NCBI GenBank assembly: GCA_950075865.1
Contig: CATMVA010000003.1
Coordinates: forward strand, 92,679-156,678
Source of the DNA: an uncultured Oscillospiraceae bacterium
Lineage (GTDB): Bacteria > Bacillota > Clostridia > Oscillospirales > Oscillospiraceae
Length of the DNA stretch: 64,000 nucleotides
Direction: 5' to 3'
Shown: piece by piece, positions 43,248 through 52,820 of the stretch
How positions within the stretch are numbered: position 1 is the stretch's first letter
Layout: each line of letters starts with the position of its first letter
Program-made: the position numbers and the translations under genes
The notes under the pieces: generated by a model
What the model saw: only the letters and a program-made list of their open reading frames with translations
Database searches by the model: none
What the model was told of the DNA's origin: nothing

Positions 43248-43727
43248 ATGACCCAGGAATTTTTGCAGGACGCGGTGGTGGAGGACCTGCAGGATCTCTT
43301 TAAGGACTACCGGCTGAAAAACTCCCTGGGCGTCGAGCGGGCGATCAACATATTTCCCTACGACACGCCGATCCGAGAGGGCGACGACGAAGCGGTGGAC
43401 CAGGAGGCCCCGCCGGAACCGTACATCGTGGTGCGGACCCCCGGTGGGAATATCCAGGACGAAACCGCGCCCCATGTGGTGGAGGTTATCCTGATCGCCT
43501 GCGTGTGCGACAGGGACAAAAACCGCCAGGGCTACCGGGACGCCATGCACATCATCAACGAGATCATGCACCACTACATCACCAAGCGCCTGGTGGGCGG
43601 GCGGTATATGGTGCAGTATCCGTTCAAATGGGTGGTGCCGGACGACGACACCCACCCGTACTATTACGCCGCCGTATCAATGAACATTGAGGCCACGGCG
43701 GTCACGATGGAGGAACCGGAAACATGA
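43248..43727 (+). CDS. Tail terminator/completion-like protein
   Basis: The 159-residue protein precedes the sheath gene (NSLGVERAINIFPYDTP, PYIVVRTPGGNI, PFKWVVPDDDTHPYYYAAVS). Position and pattern suit a tail terminator. GGAGGCGGCGAACA is its ribosome site; the moron promoter lies just upstream on the other strand. Confidence 0.7.
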   Translation: MTQEFLQDAVVEDLQDLFKDYRLKNSLGVERAINIFPYDTPIREGDDEAVDQEAPPEPYIVVRTPGGNIQDETAPHVVEVILIACVCDRDKNRQGYRDAMHIINEIMHHYITKRLVGGRYMVQYPFKWVVPDDDTHPYYYAAVSMNIEATAVTMEEPET

Positions 43728-43990
43728 AAGAAAAGACCCAAAAGACCGCCGCAGCGGAAAAGGGCGGCACCGTGGTGTACTGCGGGCCGACCATTCCTGG
43801 AGTGGCCAGGCAGTTCACCAACTACACCGACGGGATCCTGCCCAAGAAGCTGGCGGAGGCCGTCAAGACGGATCCCGTCATGGCCGGGCTGGTGATCCCC
43901 CTGGAGGACCTGCCGGACGCCATGAAGAAACTGCACGGAGGCTACGGCCATATTTACCGCCTGTATCAGCTGGTGCGGGCGAAACTCTAA
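43724..43990 (+). CDS. Small tail-module protein
   Basis: The 88-residue protein (VVYCGPTIPGVARQFTNYTD, LPDAMKKLHGGYGHIYRLYQ) lies between tail completion and sheath genes with an ATGA overlap. Similar small proteins occur before sheath genes in clostridial myophages. Role is unknown. Confidence 0.7.
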   Translation: MKEKTQKTAAAEKGGTVVYCGPTIPGVARQFTNYTDGILPKKLAEAVKTDPVMAGLVIPLEDLPDAMKKLHGGYGHIYRLYQLVRAKL

Positions 43991-44006
43991 CAGGAGGTAC
44001 AAGAAA

Positions 44007-45467
44007 ATGTCCTATAATCACGGCGTTTACAACCGAGAAATCGGCACAAGCCTGACGGCACCCATCCGCGGCACCGCCGGGCTGCAAGTCATTTTCGGCA
44101 CCGCGCCCATCCACCTGGCGGCGGACCCGGAAAAGGCCGTCAACGTCCCCAAGCTGTGTTACAGCTTTAAGGAGGCCATGGAGGCCGTCGGTTATTCCGA
44201 CGACTTCCAGAACTTCACCCTTTGCCAGAGCATTGACGCCACTTTCCGAGTTTTCAACGTGGCGCCCGTTGTCCTGGTGAACGTGCTGGATCCCAAGAAG
44301 CCGGCCCACACCACCAAGAACGAGGCGGCCACCTATCCCGTCAAGGACGGCCTGGTGATCTACGACAAGGCCATGGTGCTGCTGGCCTCCCTGGTCATTA
44401 TGGCCGGCGAGGTCAAGCTGGTGTCCGGCCAGGACTATATCGCGGAACATGACGACACGGGCGCCGTTGTGATCTCCATGCTTTCGGAGGCAGCCAAGGC
44501 GGCCACCGAGGTGTCCGTGGCCTCCACCAGCCTGAACCCCGCGGGCGTGACCCGCGCGGACGTGGTGGGCGGCCTGAACGCCGCCACCGGCGAGGAAACA
44601 GGCCTGGAGTTGGTCCGCCACATCTACCCCAAACTGGGCGTGGTGCCCGGTATTCTCCTGGCCCCCGGCTGGTCCCAGGATCCCGTGGTGGCGGCGGCCC
44701 TCCAGGCAAAGACCGAGGCGATCAATGGTTGTTTCGAGTGCGTCACCTATCTGGACATTGCGGCGGACAGCACCGGCGCCACGGTGTACACCGACGTGCC
44801 GGAGGCCAAGACCAAGATGGGCGCCACCGGCACCCATGCGGCGGCTTTCTGGCCCATGGGCGCCGTGGGCGATAAGGTTTATTTCATGTCCGCCCTGGCC
44901 GCGGCTATGACGGCCCACAACGACGCCAGCAACGGCGACGTGCCCCATGACAGCCCCAGCAACCGGTCCCTGCGGATCACGGCCACCGTGCTGGCCGACG
45001 GCACCCAGGTGGTCCTGGATCAGCAGCAGGCCAACGACGTGCTGAACGCCAACGGCGTGATCACCGCAATCAACCAGGGCGGCTTTATCCTGTGGGGCAA
45101 CAGCACGGCGGCCTACCCCGCGACCTCCGACCCCAAGGATCGGTGGCTGGCCGTCCGGCGGTTCTTCAACTGGGACGGAAACAATTTCATCCTGACCTAC
45201 CGCCAGAAAGTGGACCGGCCCGGCAACACCCGCCTGATCCAGTCCGTTGTGGACAGCCAGAACATCATCGGCAACGGCTATGTGGCCCGCGACTACTGCG
45301 CCGGGTATAAAACGGAGTATTTGGCCACCGACAACCCCACCACGGAGCTGCTGAACGGGCACCTGACCGTCCGCACCAAGCTGGCCCCTTATATCCCCTC
45401 GGAGTTCATCGAGAACATCCGCGAATACGACACGGACGCCCTGACGGCGGCCCTGGGAGGTGTGTAA
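44007..45467 (+). CDS. Contractile tail sheath protein
   Basis: The 486-residue protein begins with a sheath-type N-terminus (SLTAPIRGTAGLQVIFGTAP) and has the C-terminal NRLIQ/AYIPSEF-type region seen here as NTRLIQSVVDSQNIIGNGYV and GHLTVRTKLAPYIPSEF. It polymerises around the tube and contracts at infection. It makes the phage a myovirus. Confidence 0.93.
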   Translation: MSYNHGVYNREIGTSLTAPIRGTAGLQVIFGTAPIHLAADPEKAVNVPKLCYSFKEAMEAVGYSDDFQNFTLCQSIDATFRVFNVAPVVLVNVLDPKKPAHTTKNEAATYPVKDGLVIYDKAMVLLASLVIMAGEVKLVSGQDYIAEHDDTGAVVISMLSEAAKAATEVSVASTSLNPAGVTRADVVGGLNAATGEETGLELVRHIYPKLGVVPGILLAPGWSQDPVVAAALQAKTEAINGCFECVTYLDIAADSTGATVYTDVPEAKTKMGATGTHAAAFWPMGAVGDKVYFMSALAAAMTAHNDASNGDVPHDSPSNRSLRITATVLADGTQVVLDQQQANDVLNANGVITAINQGGFILWGNSTAAYPATSDPKDRWLAVRRFFNWDGNNFILTYRQKVDRPGNTRLIQSVVDSQNIIGNGYVARDYCAGYKTEYLATDNPTTELLNGHLTVRTKLAPYIPSEFIENIREYDTDALTAALGGV

Positions 45468-45470
45468 ACC

Positions 45471-45989
45471 ATGGAAAAGACGATCCCCACCAAAATCAAC
45501 AAGTACAACCTGTACAACGAGGCGGAACGCCTCCTGGGCGCCGGCGACGAAGTGCCCCTGCCGGACTTTGAGGCCATGAGCGACACCATCAGCGGCGCCG
45601 GGATCCTGGGCGAAGTGGAGGATCCCACCGTCGGCTACTTTGGCAATCAGGAAATGGAAATCCCGTTCCGGGTGGTGGACAAAGAGGCCGTGGACATGAT
45701 GGACATGACCAAGGCCGTCCACCTGACCCTGCGGGGTGCCCAGCAGACCACCGACACCGCCGGCAACATTGAGTTCCGGCCCATGCGGGTGGTGGTCCGT
45801 GGCCGGTGCAAGAAGTTTTCCCCCGGCAAGGTCAAGGCGGGTAGCACCATGGACACCAAGATCACCCTGACCGTTCTTTACATTATGATCGAACTGGACG
45901 GGGAGCAGATGGTGGAACTGGACAAGTTCAACGAGGTTTTCAAGATCCGCGGCGTGGACATTCTGGCCAAGATTAAGGAGATGTGCTGA
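45471..45989 (+). CDS. Major tail tube protein (P2 FII-like)
   Basis: The 172-residue protein directly follows the sheath gene and has the P2 tube pattern (LPTKINKYNLYNEAERLLG-like start, GNQEMEIPFRVVDKE, RVVVRGRCKKFSPGKVKAG). It forms the inner tail tube. Confidence 0.92.
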   Translation: MEKTIPTKINKYNLYNEAERLLGAGDEVPLPDFEAMSDTISGAGILGEVEDPTVGYFGNQEMEIPFRVVDKEAVDMMDMTKAVHLTLRGAQQTTDTAGNIEFRPMRVVVRGRCKKFSPGKVKAGSTMDTKITLTVLYIMIELDGEQMVELDKFNEVFKIRGVDILAKIKEMC

Positions 45990-45991
45990 CT

Positions 45992-46402
45992 ATGAGCGAC
46001 AACAAGAAAATGACCGGCGACCAGGAGGAGATCCTGGCCGCCGAGGGGGCCGTGACGGCTGACACCGACCAGGGAGAGGACACCGAGGAGGCCGTGGTGG
46101 ATCTCCATGTGAAGTTCCGCAAGCCCTACCGTTTCGAGGGGCAGGACTATGACGGCGTGGATCTGACCGGCCTGGAGGATCTGACCGCCGGCGCCCTGGA
46201 GAACGTGAGCCGTGCCCTGCTGAAAAAGCGGCCCGGCCTGAACCCCTCCACCATCGAAATGACGATGGAGTACGCCAACCTGCTGGCGTCCAGAGTTGCG
46301 GGCAAACCGCTGGAGTTTTTCGAGCGCCTGCCCGCCAAGGAGGCCATGAAGATCAAGACCACGGTGGTGGGTTTTCTGTACGGCGGGGATGGGGAGGATT
46401 AA
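45992..46402 (+). CDS. Tail assembly chaperone, gpE-like
   Basis: The 136-residue protein precedes the tape measure gene, as P2 gpE does. It has an acidic N-terminus and a helical core (GLEDLTAGALENVSRALLKK). AAGGAG is 11 bases before ATG 45992. Near its 3' end lies a GGGTTTT slippery site that gives a longer form. Confidence 0.85.
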   Translation: MSDNKKMTGDQEEILAAEGAVTADTDQGEDTEEAVVDLHVKFRKPYRFEGQDYDGVDLTGLEDLTAGALENVSRALLKKRPGLNPSTIEMTMEYANLLASRVAGKPLEFFERLPAKEAMKIKTTVVGFLYGGDGED

Positions 46403-46557
46403 CCCCCGCCGTTCTGACAAAGGCCATCACCGGCCTGTCCATAAACCTACATACCGGCATGGACTATCTTTCCGGCCTCCCCATTGAGCAGTTAAACGAG
46501 ATCGCGGACACGGTGAACCGGTACGCGGAGGAGGTGGAAAAGGTTGGCAAAAAGTAA
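45992..46557 (+). CDS. gpE-E' fusion made by -1 ribosomal frameshift
   Basis: After the slippery heptamer at 46369-46375 (read G-GGT-TTT), the -1 frame continues through the E stop. It encodes a well-formed extension (LTPAVLTKAITGLSINLHTG, LPIEQLNEIADTVNRYAEE) to the stop at 46555-46557, overlapping the start of the tape measure gene. P2-like and lambda-like phages make such fusions to load the tape measure protein. Confidence 0.8.
46369..46375 (+). promoter_or_regulatory. Programmed -1 frameshift site GGGTTTT
   Basis: The heptamer fits X XXY YYZ in the E frame (last G of GTG, then GGT TTT). The new frame is open for about 60 codons with conserved-looking sequence. Confidence 0.8.
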
Positions 46558-48910
46558 AACCTACGAACTTATGCTGAAAATCGGCGGAAAGGCCGACAGT
46601 TCCCTGAAAGGCGCCTGCGCCGTGGCGGACAAGAACCTGGCCGCCCTGGGGAACACGGCCAAGTCCGTGGGAAAGACCATTGCCGGCGCCGCCCTGGCCG
46701 GGGCCGCCGCAGTTGGAACGCTGGGCGTGGCCGCCATCAAGGCGGGCGCAGAGTACGAAACCCAACTGGCCAACATTTCCACACTGCTGACCGGGACAGA
46801 GGCAGAGATCGCCGCCCGGACAAGCGAGATCGGGAACCAGATCCTGGACGTGTCCAACCGGACGGGTGTGGCCACCGCCAACCTGACGGATGGAATGTAT
46901 CAGGTGATCTCCGCTTTCGGTGACAGCGCAGACGCGGCCAGTCAGCTGGAAACCGCAGCAAAGGCCGCCGCTGCGGGCAACGCGACCACAACCGACGCCA
47001 TCAACCTACTTTCCGCAGTCACAAAGGGCTACGGCGACACCTCCGCAGAGGCCGTGCAGAAAGCGGCGGATCTGTCCTTTGCCACAGTGCGGCTGGGCCA
47101 GACTTCTTTCCCGGAACTGGCCGCAGCCATGGGAAAAGTGATCCCCCTGGCCAGTACCCTGGGAGTGGAGCAGGAACAGCTTTTCGGCGCAATGGCCACC
47201 TTGACGGGTGTAACCGGGTCCACGTCGGAGGTTGTGACCCAGTTAAAAGCGACCATGCAGGGCTTTTTGTCCCCATCCAAGAACATGGCCAACGCCCTGA
47301 AAAAGATGGGCTACGAAAGCGGCCAGGCCCTTTTGGAAAGTAAGGGCCTGCAAGGCGCCCTGGACGTTCTGAAAGAGAGCGTAAACGGCGACGAACTGGC
47401 CTTTGCGGGCCTGTTCTCCTCTGTGGAGGCCCAAACCGCCGTGCTGGCAATGGCGGGGACCCAGGCGGAGAACCTGACCAGCAAAACGGCGGAAATGTAC
47501 ACAGCTGTGGGAGCCACGGACGCAGCCTTTCAGAAACAGACCAACACCATGCAATACACCATCCAGGAGATCAAAAACCTGGGGGCCAACTTCCTGACCC
47601 AGCTGGGAACCAATGTGCTGCCATACGTCAAGGAACTGGCGGAGGCGGCGCTGCCGGTGGTGCAAGAGGGGCTGGAAAAGGCCGGGGCCTATGTGGTGGA
47701 CACCATTATACCGGCGGCCAAGGAGGCCGTGGCCTGGGTGCAGGACAACAGCGACGTGCTGCTGGCCCTGGCCGGCGCGGTGGGCGCAGCCATAGCGGCG
47801 TACAAAATCGGCAAGGGCGTGATCACTGCATACAACACAGTGCAGTCCCTGTTCAAGATCCTGTCCATAGCCTCCACCGGAGCGCAAGCCGGGCAGACCG
47901 CCGCCACGGTGGCACAGACCGCCGCCACGGCGGGAGCAATCGGGCCGACCACTGCCCTGGCCGTAGCTACAAACGCCCTGTGTTGGCCGCTCCTGGCCGT
48001 TGTGGCGGCAATCGCCGCGGTGGTTGCCGTAGTGATCCTCCTGGTGAGGAACTGGGACAAGGTGAAAGCGACGGCCATTGCCGTGTGGGGAAAGATCAAG
48101 GCCGTGTGGTCCACTGTGGCCGGCTGGTTCAACAACACGGTGATCCAGCCCCTGGTCAACTTCTTTTCCCTCATTGTGGAAACCATCGGCGGATTTTTCC
48201 GTGGGTGCTGGATCATCATTCAGGCCGTATGGAAAGCCGTGTCCACCTGGTTCAACGACAACGTGATCCAGCCCCTGGTGGGCTTTTTCTCCCCCATTGT
48301 GGAAACCATCGGCGGGTTTTTCTCCGGCCTGTGGGACAACATCGTTTCCGTGTGGTCCGCGGTGGGTGCCTGGTTCCAGGAAAATGTGGCCGCACCAATT
48401 AACGCCGCTTTCCAGGCCGTGAGCGACTTTGTGAAAGGGATCGTAAACGGCCTGCTGGGGTTCGTCGAGGGAATGATCAACGGCGTTATAAACGCTATAA
48501 ATTCGTTCATCGGCGGGTTTAGCGGCATTGTTGAAAAGGCCGCCGCCTTTATCGGGATCGAGTGGGGCGGAATACCGGAGATCCCCACAGTGACCCTGCC
48601 GCGTCTGGCCGTCGGTGGCATTGCCACCGGGCCGACAATCGCAGAGATTGGAGAGGGCGGAGAACCGGAGGCCGTCCTGCCGCTTTCCAAGCTGGCGGAT
48701 CTGCTGTCCCGCTGGAACCCGAAACCGAAACCGGGTGGCGGCGGAGGCACCGGCGACGGCGTGACCTTTGCCCCCGTTTTCAACTTCTACGGAGGCGCCC
48801 CGACGCGGGAGGAGGCCATGGAGGCCGGGCGGTTGAGTTTTGCGGAGTTCAAACGACTATATGACCGCATGAAAGCGGAGGAACGCCGCAAGAGTTTTTC
48901 CCCGGCGTAA
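46544..48910 (+). CDS. Tail tape measure protein (TP901-like)
   Basis: The 788-residue protein has an N-terminal tape-measure core (GAEYETQLANISTLLTGTEA, FPELAAAMGKVIPLA) and hydrophobic segments near 405-425 and 470-500. Aromatic tandem repeats follow near 510-610 (WFNNTVIQPLVNFFSLIVET, then WFNDNVIQPLVGFFSPIVET). Length sets the tail length. TTG 46544 has AGGAGGT upstream. Confidence 0.92.
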   Translation: MAKSKTYELMLKIGGKADSSLKGACAVADKNLAALGNTAKSVGKTIAGAALAGAAAVGTLGVAAIKAGAEYETQLANISTLLTGTEAEIAARTSEIGNQILDVSNRTGVATANLTDGMYQVISAFGDSADAASQLETAAKAAAAGNATTTDAINLLSAVTKGYGDTSAEAVQKAADLSFATVRLGQTSFPELAAAMGKVIPLASTLGVEQEQLFGAMATLTGVTGSTSEVVTQLKATMQGFLSPSKNMANALKKMGYESGQALLESKGLQGALDVLKESVNGDELAFAGLFSSVEAQTAVLAMAGTQAENLTSKTAEMYTAVGATDAAFQKQTNTMQYTIQEIKNLGANFLTQLGTNVLPYVKELAEAALPVVQEGLEKAGAYVVDTIIPAAKEAVAWVQDNSDVLLALAGAVGAAIAAYKIGKGVITAYNTVQSLFKILSIASTGAQAGQTAATVAQTAATAGAIGPTTALAVATNALCWPLLAVVAAIAAVVAVVILLVRNWDKVKATAIAVWGKIKAVWSTVAGWFNNTVIQPLVNFFSLIVETIGGFFRGCWIIIQAVWKAVSTWFNDNVIQPLVGFFSPIVETIGGFFSGLWDNIVSVWSAVGAWFQENVAAPINAAFQAVSDFVKGIVNGLLGFVEGMINGVINAINSFIGGFSGIVEKAAAFIGIEWGGIPEIPTVTLPRLAVGGIATGPTIAEIGEGGEPEAVLPLSKLADLLSRWNPKPKPGGGGGTGDGVTFAPVFNFYGGAPTREEAMEAGRLSFAEFKRLYDRMKAEERRKSFSPA

Positions 48911-48922
48911 GAGGAGGCCACC

Positions 48923-49129
48923 ATGGAAAACACCTACACAACCAAGCAGGGCGACACCTGGGACTTGATCGCGTTCCGCGTCTACGGTGACGTGAAATAT
49001 ACCGGGTGGCTTATGCAAAACAATTTCCCGCACCTGGACATTTTCGTGTTTGACGCCGGGGTGGTTCTCCAGACGCCGGAACTGCCGGAAAGCGAACAGC
49101 TGGCCGGGGCGCCGGTTTGGAGGACGTGA
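48923..49129 (+). CDS. Tail protein X (LysM-like)
   Basis: The 68-residue protein (TTKQGDTWDLIAFRVYGD, FDAGVVLQTPELP) matches P2 gpX-type proteins, which have a LysM-like fold and sit near the tail hub. It lies between tape measure and gpD genes. Confidence 0.9.
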   Translation: MENTYTTKQGDTWDLIAFRVYGDVKYTGWLMQNNFPHLDIFVFDAGVVLQTPELPESEQLAGAPVWRT

Positions 49130-49131
49130 CC

Positions 49132-50430
49132 ATGAAAGCGCGACACGCAAGTGCGGAGATCATCTACAACGGCGCCGCAGTCACCACCCAGCTTATGGGG
49201 CAATATGGCGAGTTCACCTACACGGATCCGGCGAGTGGAGAGGCGGACAGCGTGGATATAGCCCTAAATGATCGGGACCGCCAGTGGACAACCGCATGGC
49301 TGCCGACAAAGGGCGACACCATCACCGCCGCCATCAATACCCACAACTGGGACAAAGAGGGCGAACAGCGGAGCCTCCCCTGTGGCTTTTTCATCCTGGA
49401 CGACTTCAATTTCACCGGCTGGCCGGTGACGGGCACCCTGTCCGGGGTGTCCGTCCCGGCAGATAGCAGCTTTCGGGAAACCGAGAGGACCAAGAACTGG
49501 GAAAACGTCACGATCCCGGAAATCGGGAAAGAAATTGCAAAGCGGGCCGGGATCGAGTTGGTGTGGGACGTGCCTGGGGAGCCGTTCACGATCAAGAACG
49601 TGGAGCAGTCACAGAAAACAGACTGCGATTTTTTCACCTCCCTGTGTGAAATGTATGGCCTGGCCACCAAAGTCTACGCCCGGAAAATCGTGGTATATGA
49701 CCGGGAGGCATACAAGGCCAAGGATCCGGTGGCCAAGATCACCGAGCGGGAGATCGAAACCTGGTCCTGGCACACGACTATGACCGGGACATATACCGGC
49801 GGCGAATACACCTACACAGACCCAAGCACCGAGGAGGAGATCAAGGTGTCCGTGGGAGCGGGCACCAGGATCCTGAAAAAAAGCGGCAAAGCGGACAACC
49901 GGGCCGACGCGGAGCGGAAGATCAAAGCGGAGGTGGCCAACGCGAACCATGGGGCCGTCACCCTGTCCATGTCGATCACCGGAAGAACCGACATTGTGGC
50001 CTCCATGTGTGTCACGGTGGTGGGGCTGGGCCGCTTTTCCGGCAAGTATTTTGTGAACAAGGTAACAAGCCACGTTTCGGCCTCTGGAGGCTATACCCTG
50101 GACCTGGAACTGTCCCTGGTGGCCAATATGACCGAGGAGGTCATAAAGGACGCCGTGCAGCGCCTGGTGGCCGCTGGTGTCATTGATACGCCGGCATACT
50201 GGGAGCAGCACTACAAGGACGTGCCATATTTGGACGGGCTGATCTTGAACATGGCCACCAGGATCAAAGAGAACGCCGGCGGATCCTCTGTCACGACAGT
50301 GGACGCCGCCATAAAGGTGCTGACCGACACCGGGGTGATCAATTCCCCGGACTACTGGGCGGGAAAGCACAGTGCGCTGGCCCACCTGGACACGCTGATC
50401 ATCAAGGCGGCCAACGCGCTGACGGAATAG
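49132..50430 (+). CDS. Tail hub / late control D-like protein with C-terminal PDYW repeats
   Basis: The first about 330 residues match P2 gpD-type hub proteins (DSVDIALNDRDRQWTTAWLP, LPCGFFILDDFNFTGWP, GRFSGKYFVNKVTSHVS). The last 85 residues are two copies of a GVIxxPxYW...LDxLI module that also ends the endolysin. ATG 49132 has GGAGGA seven bases upstream. The hub links tube to spike; the extra repeats may bind peptidoglycan. Confidence 0.88.
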   Translation: MKARHASAEIIYNGAAVTTQLMGQYGEFTYTDPASGEADSVDIALNDRDRQWTTAWLPTKGDTITAAINTHNWDKEGEQRSLPCGFFILDDFNFTGWPVTGTLSGVSVPADSSFRETERTKNWENVTIPEIGKEIAKRAGIELVWDVPGEPFTIKNVEQSQKTDCDFFTSLCEMYGLATKVYARKIVVYDREAYKAKDPVAKITEREIETWSWHTTMTGTYTGGEYTYTDPSTEEEIKVSVGAGTRILKKSGKADNRADAERKIKAEVANANHGAVTLSMSITGRTDIVASMCVTVVGLGRFSGKYFVNKVTSHVSASGGYTLDLELSLVANMTEEVIKDAVQRLVAAGVIDTPAYWEQHYKDVPYLDGLILNMATRIKENAGGSSVTTVDAAIKVLTDTGVINSPDYWAGKHSALAHLDTLIIKAANALTE

Positions 50431-50441
50431 GAGGCACACGC

Positions 50442-50963
50442 ATGGAAAACGTGATCCGGGTGGGCAAGGTGTCCGCCATCGACTACCAGGCCGGAACGGT
50501 TCGAGTGGTCTATCACGACAAAGACGACAGCGTGACCAGGCCCATCCCCATGTTGTCGCCGGAATACAAAATGCCGGAGATCGGGGATCAGGTGCTGGTG
50601 GTCCACCTATCCAATGGAACGGAGGCCGGGGTGGTCCTGGGGCGCCCGTGGAGCGACAAAAACCGCCCGCCGGAGAGCGGCGCCGGCCTGTACCGCAAAG
50701 ATCTGGGCCGGGCCATAGGTGAGGCGGTGATCCGCTATCTGGACGGCGCCCTGACCATCCAGGTGGACGTGGCCCATTTCACCGGCGACGTGACCATAAA
50801 GGGAGATCTGAAAATCACCGGAGATCTGACCGTGGCCGGGCGGATCACCGCCAACGAGGTGGCCGCAGCCGTAGACGTTGTGGGCGGCGGCGTTTCCCTG
50901 GCCCATCATACCCACACTTGCAGTTGTGCCATTTCGAGCGGGACCACCTCCCCGCCAACGTAA
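50442..50963 (+). CDS. Baseplate assembly protein V (spike)
   Basis: The 173-residue protein has an OB-fold start (VGKVSAIDYQAGTVRVVYHD), a beta-helix repeat (GDVTIKGDLKITGDLTVAGR) and an HHTHTC apex motif that can bind metal. This matches P2 gpV-type membrane-piercing spikes. Confidence 0.9.
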   Translation: MENVIRVGKVSAIDYQAGTVRVVYHDKDDSVTRPIPMLSPEYKMPEIGDQVLVVHLSNGTEAGVVLGRPWSDKNRPPESGAGLYRKDLGRAIGEAVIRYLDGALTIQVDVAHFTGDVTIKGDLKITGDLTVAGRITANEVAAAVDVVGGGVSLAHHTHTCSCAISSGTTSPPT

Positions 50964-50975
50964 GGAGGACATGAC

Positions 50976-51368
50976 ATGATCGGAACGCTGGGCGGAAAGA
51001 TCGTGTTTGAGGTAAGCGACGAATACGCGCTGACCTTTAACAACATGACCCGCGACGTGAGCGGACGGTGGACAGAGCATGACGCCATGGGAGCCAAGCC
51101 CAAAAAGGAATTTTTGGGACCCGGCAGCCAAAAGATCAACCTACCCATTACCCTTTCGGCAGGTTTGGGCGTCAAACCGCGGGCAGTCATTGAGGCCATA
51201 GAGGAAATGGTGGAAACCGGCGCGGTGGAGTATTTCGTGCTGGGGTCCAGGCCAGTGGGGAAAAACCCGTTTTGTCTGACCGCCTCCAGCGAAACATGGG
51301 ACACAATCTACAACCACGGCGAACTGGCCAAGGCGACGCTGACCATCACGCTGGAGGAGTACACATGA
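50976..51368 (+). CDS. Tail protein U-like
   Basis: The 130-residue protein has the P2 gpU pattern (FLGPGSQKINLPITLSAGLG). It lies between gpV-like and gpW-like genes and should help at the tail terminus or baseplate. AGGAGG precedes the ATG. Confidence 0.8.
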   Translation: MIGTLGGKIVFEVSDEYALTFNNMTRDVSGRWTEHDAMGAKPKKEFLGPGSQKINLPITLSAGLGVKPRAVIEAIEEMVETGAVEYFVLGSRPVGKNPFCLTASSETWDTIYNHGELAKATLTITLEEYT

Positions 51369-51670
51369 CAGAAAAAAACTTTTTCGACTTCCAACTGGAA
51401 TATACCTTTGCGGACAACGCCATGGCAAGGCTGGATCGCCAACTGGCCCTGCTATTGTCTACCCGCGAGGGCTCCATGCCTCTGGATCGGGAGTTCGGGA
51501 TCAAGATGGATTTTCTGGACAGGCCCCCAGAGGTGGCAAAGAGCCTTTACACGGCGGAAGTCACCAAAAAGGTGGCCATGTTTATCCCGTCGGTCCGGGT
51601 CCGCGAGGTGCAATGGACCAGAGGAGAGGACGGAAAACAGATCAAAAAGGTGGTGATCACAAATGCCTGA
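51365..51670 (+). CDS. Baseplate wedge protein W (gp25-like)
   Basis: The 101-residue protein (LLLSTREGSMPLDREFGIKM) is of the gpW/gp25 family that joins the baseplate wedge. It starts inside the end of the U-like gene (ATGA). Confidence 0.88.
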   Translation: MTEKNFFDFQLEYTFADNAMARLDRQLALLLSTREGSMPLDREFGIKMDFLDRPPEVAKSLYTAEVTKKVAMFIPSVRVREVQWTRGEDGKQIKKVVITNA

Positions 51671-52820
51671 TTTTAAGATCCTCCAAGACCTGCCGGACAT
51701 TTCTTTCATCGAAAATCGGAGCATAGACGACGTGCGCCGGGAAATGGTGGGAGACTTTGAGGCTTTTATGTCGGAGGCAACAGGGAAACCGTTTGCCCTG
51801 GAGCGGGCGGATCCCCACCGCATGGAACTGTACGCAATGTCCGCCCAGTTTTACCACGGACTGCAATATGTGGACCGGGCCGGGAAACTGAACCTTTTGA
51901 AATACACATACGGCGCATTTCTGGACAATGTGGCGGTTATTAAGAGCGTGACGCGCCAGCAGGCAAAGGCGGCGACCACCACCCTGCGCTTTACTCTTTC
52001 CGCAGCGCGGGCGGCGGCAACCGGGATCCCGCAAGGCACCAGGGTGTCAACCCCAACCGGATCCGTATATTTTCAAACAACGGAATATGCGGAGATCCCG
52101 GAGGGGTTCGCGTCGGTGGACGTGCCGGCGATCTGCACCGAGGTGGGAACCGCGGGCAGCGACCTGGAGCCTGGAGAACTGAACACCATGGTGGATCCTG
52201 TGCCGTACATGGCCAGCGTAGTCAACGTGACTAAAACCGCCGGAGGGGCAGAAAAGGAAAACGACGACAGCATGAAAGAACGGGTTTTCCTGGCCCCCGG
52301 TTCCTACTCTACGGCTGGGCCGGACGGTGGGTATAGATACTGGGTGAAGTCCTACAATACGGCCATCGGTGACGTGCAGATCACCAGCGACCACGCCGCG
52401 GGAACGGTTGATATATGTTTCCTTATGGCCGACGGATCCGCCCCCAGTCAGGAAATGATCACCGGCCTGCTGGACTTCCTCCAGGAACAGAACGTGAGGC
52501 CCACCAACGACCTGGTGAGGGCGTCGGCCCCGGAGGAGGTCCCCTACACGGTGGATCTGCAATACTGGATTGGAAAATCCGACACTGCCCGCGCCTCTGC
52601 CATCCAGACAGCGGTGGAGGCCGCGGTGGCCAAATATGTCCGGTGGCAAAGAGCAATAGGCCGGGACATTAACCCGTCCCAGCTTGTGGCCGCGGTGGTT
52701 GCGGCAGGCGCCAAGCGCGTGAAAGTCAACGCGCCAGTGGACACGCAGGTGGGCAGCACCCAAGTGGCCGCACTTTCCGGGATCGCCGTTGTAAGCTACG
52801 GGGGGCTGGAAAATGATTGA
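51663..52820 (+). CDS. Baseplate protein J
   Basis: The 385-residue protein matches P2 gpJ/T4 gp6 type (GAFLDNVAVIKSVTRQQAKA, STAGPDGGYRYWVKSYNTAI, NPSQLVAAVVAAGAKRV). It forms the baseplate wedge core and is coupled to the W gene by an eight-base overlap. Confidence 0.93.
   Translation: MPDFKILQDLPDISFIENRSIDDVRREMVGDFEAFMSEATGKPFALERADPHRMELYAMSAQFYHGLQYVDRAGKLNLLKYTYGAFLDNVAVIKSVTRQQAKAATTTLRFTLSAARAAATGIPQGTRVSTPTGSVYFQTTEYAEIPEGFASVDVPAICTEVGTAGSDLEPGELNTMVDPVPYMASVVNVTKTAGGAEKENDDSMKERVFLAPGSYSTAGPDGGYRYWVKSYNTAIGDVQITSDHAAGTVDICFLMADGSAPSQEMITGLLDFLQEQNVRPTNDLVRASAPEEVPYTVDLQYWIGKSDTARASAIQTAVEAAVAKYVRWQRAIGRDINPSQLVAAVVAAGAKRVKVNAPVDTQVGSTQVAALSGIAVVSYGGLEND

Noticed and set aside
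48100..48400. Tandem repeats in the tape measure gene as a CRISPR-like array
   Set aside because: Units are coding repeats of unequal length with no spacers; no cas genes are present. No CRISPR array was found in the window.
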